Assembly (NCBI RefSeq): GCF_014647415.1
Contig: NZ_BMPD01000004.1
Coordinates: 124,001-188,000, forward strand
Source: Haloarcula sebkhae
GTDB taxonomy: Archaea; Halobacteriota; Halobacteria; Halobacteriales; Haloarculaceae
Direction of reading: 5' to 3'
Length of the DNA: 64,000 bases
This document shows positions 61,115-64,000 of the stretch, piece by piece. Both the position numbers and the translations under genes were made by a program. The notes under the pieces are model-generated. The model saw only the letters and a program-made list of their open reading frames with translations. It was not told where the DNA came from and ran no database searches. The first letter of the stretch is position 1. Every line of letters starts with the position of its first letter.

Positions 61115-63509
61115 ATCCACTATCCACGACAGTATCGACACCGCAGCCACCACTGTCGGTTCCATCTGGCCCATCCACTCGTTCGTGACGGCTAACCCCC
61201 TCGCGGCGTTCGAGGACCAGCCGTTCAGTGAAGCGGTCACACAGGCGGCCGATCTGCTGGGCGGCCGTGGCTACCCCAGCGCAGAGACGTTCCGTGCAGC
61301 GCTGGAGCGCGGCCAGATAGACCCGGAGATTCTCGACGCGGAACTCTCCGAGGCCGGTTACGAGAACGACCCCGAGACGCTGCTTGACCGGATGGGCGAA
61401 GTGACCGATGCCCCGGACAGCGATCCCGACACCGCCACGGACCGCGTCGACCAGGTACTGACGAAGTGGCTGTCGGCGTTCCTCGACGAAGGGAGCGCCC
61501 ACTGGTCGATGCCGAACCGCGAGGCGGGGTTCTACACCGCCTTCCGCGGCGTGGCTGCACACGACGGCGAGATTCCCGACGAGGGAGTCATCACCGACCT
61601 ACCGGAGACGCCGACTGAGACCATCGAGACAGTGCTTGCGTCGTACCCGGAGAGCCAGTGGGTGCCCATCTTCGAGGAGCAACTGGCCGCCCTCCCGGGC
61701 TGGACTGGACTCATCAAACAGCGTGCCGACGACGAGGGCGCGTGGCAGTCGGCGCACCCGATTTCGCTGGAGGGGTACCTCGCGGCGCGGCTGGCCCTGT
61801 TAGATGCCGTCGATGCCGACATCGATCCCTCGAACGACAGCATCGACCTGGACCCGGCTGTCGAACTCGCCGGAGCGTTCCTGCGTGCCTGGGAAGCGAG
61901 CTACCGCGGCGACCTCGTCGAGACTATCGCTGCGGAGAGCCGGTCACACGCTGATGGCGACAGCTCGGGACGCCCGGACGCCCAGCTGGTCTTCTGTATC
62001 GACACCCGCTCGGAGATCATCCGCCGTCACATCGAGACCGCGGGCGACTACGAGACCCACGGGTACGCCGGCTTTTTCGGGATTCCGATGGAGTACCAGG
62101 GCTACGACACGGACGTGTCGGTCGACGCTTGCCCGCCGATTCTCGACCCCCAGCACCACATCACCGACGTTCCGACCGTTGACGATACCCGCGAGAGCCA
62201 CGACCGCTTATGGAGCATTCGTGAGACCGCCGACGAAATTATCGAGACGCTGGAGGCCAACGCCGCCACGGCCTACGGCTTCGTCGAGACTGCCGGGAGC
62301 GGGTACGGCCTCGCGCTCGCGGCCCGCACACTTGTCCCCGGACGCGTGCGTGATCTATTTAACGCAGCTGACAGTTCGGCACCCGACGAACACGAGTTCT
62401 GTGAGCCGCTCGTCCACCACCAGCACACCTATACCGGAGACTTGCCCGTCGGGCTGACGACCGACGAGAAGGTCGAGTACGCCGCGACCGCCTTCGACCT
62501 GATGGGTTGGGAGACGTTCAGTCGCCTCGTCGTCTTCGCTGGCCACGCCAGTGAGACAACCAACAACCCCTACGATTCGAGTCTGGACTGTGGTGCCTGT
62601 GCCGGCAACCCCGGCGGCCCGAACGCCCGCGTGTTGGCGGCGATTTGCAACGACACTGAGGTCAGGGCCGCGCTCCGCGACCGCGGTTTCGAAATCCCCG
62701 ACGACACCGTCTTCCTTGCCGGCGAACACAACACGACGACCGACGAAGTGGAACTGTACGACAGTGACGTGCCCGAGAGCCACGCCGCCGACCTCGACCA
62801 GTTACGCGCTGACCTCGCCACCGCCCGCGAGAACGCGACTGCCGAGCGTGCCGAATCGATGGGAGGCGACGCGTCGTCGGGGGTCAGCGAAACGGAACGC
62901 CGCGCCGCCGATTGGGCTGAGACCCGCCCCGAATGGGGCCTGGCTGGCAACGCTGGCTTCGTTATCGGCCCCCGTGAACTGACGAGCGGTGTCGACCTCG
63001 ACGGTCGCGCCTTCCTCCACTCGTACGACTGGTCGACCGATCCCGACGGTGAGGCCCTGGAAGCAATACTTACCGGACCGATGGTCGTCACGCAGTGGAT
63101 CAACACCCAGTACTACTTCTCGATGGTCGACAACGCTGTCTACGGCAGCGGCTCAAAGGTGACACACAACCCCGTCGGCAACGTGGGCGTTTACCAGGGC
63201 AACGGTGGGGACCTGATGACTGGCCTCCCGCTGCAGTCGCTCATGGCTGCCGACGACGATCCGTACCACCAGCCGCTCCGCCTCTCGACGGTCATCCACG
63301 CGCCGGTCGACCGCGTCAACGACGTTCTCGCCGATCATCCGGAGCTGGCGAACCTACTCGACAACAACTGGCTCTCTCTCACAGTCATCGACCCTACGCA
63401 AGACCACAGCACCTTGGAGTACGAGCATGACTTGGAGTGGTCGCCTGCGTCTGAGTTGTCCGAAACCGACCTCGCGGACCCGACCGCTCCTGCGGTCTCT
63501 GACGACTAA
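61104..63509 (+). CDS. dabA: DabA: CO2-hydrating zinc subunit (formerly UPF0753/DUF2309)
   Basis: This 801-residue protein opens with SIWPIHSFVTANPLAAFE, the family start. Its zinc site is like that of beta-carbonic anhydrase: Cys298 and Asp300 in VFCIDTRSE, His481 in FAGHASE and Cys496 in LDCGAC. The His-Cys spacing of 15 is as in the characterised Halothiobacillus protein. An archaeal-length acidic insert (about 545-610) separates GEHNTTTDEVEL from the C-terminal ISxVYQGNGGDLMTGLPLQS-type region. It should convert CO2 to bicarbonate in the cytoplasm in an energy-coupled way with DabB. All key residues are present. Confidence 0.9.
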   Translation: MSTESTIHDSIDTAATTVGSIWPIHSFVTANPLAAFEDQPFSEAVTQAADLLGGRGYPSAETFRAALERGQIDPEILDAELSEAGYENDPETLLDRMGEVTDAPDSDPDTATDRVDQVLTKWLSAFLDEGSAHWSMPNREAGFYTAFRGVAAHDGEIPDEGVITDLPETPTETIETVLASYPESQWVPIFEEQLAALPGWTGLIKQRADDEGAWQSAHPISLEGYLAARLALLDAVDADIDPSNDSIDLDPAVELAGAFLRAWEASYRGDLVETIAAESRSHADGDSSGRPDAQLVFCIDTRSEIIRRHIETAGDYETHGYAGFFGIPMEYQGYDTDVSVDACPPILDPQHHITDVPTVDDTRESHDRLWSIRETADEIIETLEANAATAYGFVETAGSGYGLALAARTLVPGRVRDLFNAADSSAPDEHEFCEPLVHHQHTYTGDLPVGLTTDEKVEYAATAFDLMGWETFSRLVVFAGHASETTNNPYDSSLDCGACAGNPGGPNARVLAAICNDTEVRAALRDRGFEIPDDTVFLAGEHNTTTDEVELYDSDVPESHAADLDQLRADLATARENATAERAESMGGDASSGVSETERRAADWAETRPEWGLAGNAGFVIGPRELTSGVDLDGRAFLHSYDWSTDPDGEALEAILTGPMVVTQWINTQYYFSMVDNAVYGSGSKVTHNPVGNVGVYQGNGGDLMTGLPLQSLMAADDDPYHQPLRLSTVIHAPVDRVNDVLADHPELANLLDNNWLSLTVIDPTQDHSTLEYEHDLEWSPASELSETDLADPTAPAVSDD

Positions 63510-63794
63510 GCTGGTCCGAGCAGGCGGTATTCGGAACGCTGGAGGCCGGTAGTTTTCGAAAACCGTCGCTATTGTATATTTGAAGCTATATAACTGATAT
63601 ACCAATGCAAACGGCTCGTTCGAAAGGCACTATCTGCGTAAATCTCTCTAAATGGGGATAATATGCCTCTGTATATGCTGGGCAAATGATTGAAAATCAA
63701 GTAGTATACTTCGAGTCGGGTGTTTTATTGGCAGAACGCGGCCCCGGAGACTGCAAAACAGCGATCTGTTCTCGTCCTTCTCCTGTAGAAGGGG
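63510..63794. other. Convergent intergenic region after dabA
   Basis: This interval of 285 bases between the dabA stop and the stop of the convergent monooxygenase gene contains no gene or tRNA. It is A/T-rich (for example around 63585-63605 and 63655-63735). T-runs near 63550-63560 and 63720-63730 could end the two transcripts. Confidence 0.4.
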
Positions 63795-64000
63795 CTAGCG
63801 CGGTGTGAGGCCAACACCGTCTGCGAGCAACTCGTGGGAGCGGAGCGCGTCAGCGTGGTCGCCGACGACGTGCTGGATCATCACCTCGTCGACTCCGACG
63901 CGATCAGACAACTGTTCGAGAAGGGCATCGAGTGTCTCCGGACTGCCGGAGATGGCTCGTGGCCACTCACCGGTATCCAGTGTGGCAGGTGTCGGTTCGG
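63795..64000 (-). CDS. Luciferase-like (LLM class) flavin monooxygenase, C-terminal part
   Basis: Only the last 67 residues are in the window; the gene continues beyond base 64000. They read TGEWPRAISGSPETLDALLE, then LSDRVGVDEVMIQHVVGDHA and LRSHELLADGVGLTPR before a TAG at 63795-63797. The pattern, with a SGSPETL helix followed by VDEVMIQHVV strand and a closing LLADG helix, is the end of the TIM barrel of LLM-type oxidoreductases that use FMN or F420. The full gene is needed to name the enzyme. Confidence 0.75.
   Translation of the reverse strand, partial: EPTPATLDTGEWPRAISGSPETLDALLEQLSDRVGVDEVMIQHVVGDHADALRSHELLADGVGLTPR

Overview
The window looks like a chromosomal segment of a haloarchaeon, most likely Haloarcula or a close relative. 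The proteins are very acidic, many secreted proteins are twin-arginine (Tat) lipoproteins with a cysteine lipobox, promoters are archaeal TATA boxes about 26 bases before leaderless or nearly leaderless starts, and the one rRNA gene (5S) agrees, at all but one base I noticed, with the Haloarcula marismortui 5S rRNA as I remember it. No tRNA, 16S, 23S, CRISPR array, integrase or complete insertion sequence was found.

Layout. 1-5.0 kb: a urea ABC importer operon (urtABCDE), with the promoter at the window edge. 5-8.6 kb: an NSS-family sodium symporter, a MaoC-like dehydratase, a creatininase-family amidohydrolase and an unlisted 46-residue zinc-finger protein. 8.8-15.2 kb: a four-gene operon (response regulator, HEAT-repeat membrane protein, processive family-2 glycosyltransferase, histidine kinase) facing a divergent Tat-lipoprotein glycosidase-like gene; I read this as a signal-controlled exopolysaccharide locus. 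15.3-24.3 kb: small redox and regulatory proteins, a beta-propeller lipoprotein operon, a copper chaperone, and a six-helix chemotaxis transducer of the HtrVIII type. 24.3-31.3 kb: a sulfatase-family protein, a ribbon-helix-helix regulator, a thioredoxin-reductase-like flavoprotein, an RNase H, a sorbosone/glucose dehydrogenase-like lipoprotein and a short-chain reductase.

31.5-41.7 kb: a nitrogen-compound region with a ureohydrolase, an AbrB-PhoU regulator, an SSS symporter, a JAMM metalloprotease, an amino-acid permease with a fused-type stress protein, a divergent thermosome-like chaperonin and an acetamidase/formamidase. 42.2-44.0 kb: a SCO1-TlpA-CcdA operon for copper and disulfide chemistry at the membrane. 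44.2 kb: a solitary 5S rRNA gene with its own TATA box. 44.5-52.3 kb: nitroreductase, membrane proteins, an ABC-2-type exporter pair and several haloarchaea-specific proteins. 52.3-58.4 kb: two divergent regulators around a perfect palindrome, a fructosamine-kinase-family gene, a sugar-porter MFS gene, and two tandem iron-siderophore binding proteins behind an iron-box operator. 58.7-63.5 kb: an Lrp-type regulator followed by dabB-dabA, an energy-coupled inorganic-carbon (CO2/bicarbonate) uptake system. The window ends inside a luciferase-like monooxygenase gene.

How it fits together: several modules bring in or liberate small nitrogen compounds (urea import, ureohydrolase, formamidase, amino-acid transport). 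DabAB would supply bicarbonate, possibly for anaplerotic carboxylation. Iron uptake, copper handling, aerotaxis and exopolysaccharide control are the other themes. The most system-like candidate for something undescribed is the regulator/HEAT/glycosyltransferase/kinase operon with its divergent glycosidase; the solitary 5S gene, the small zinc-finger protein and the DabAB operon are the other strong points.
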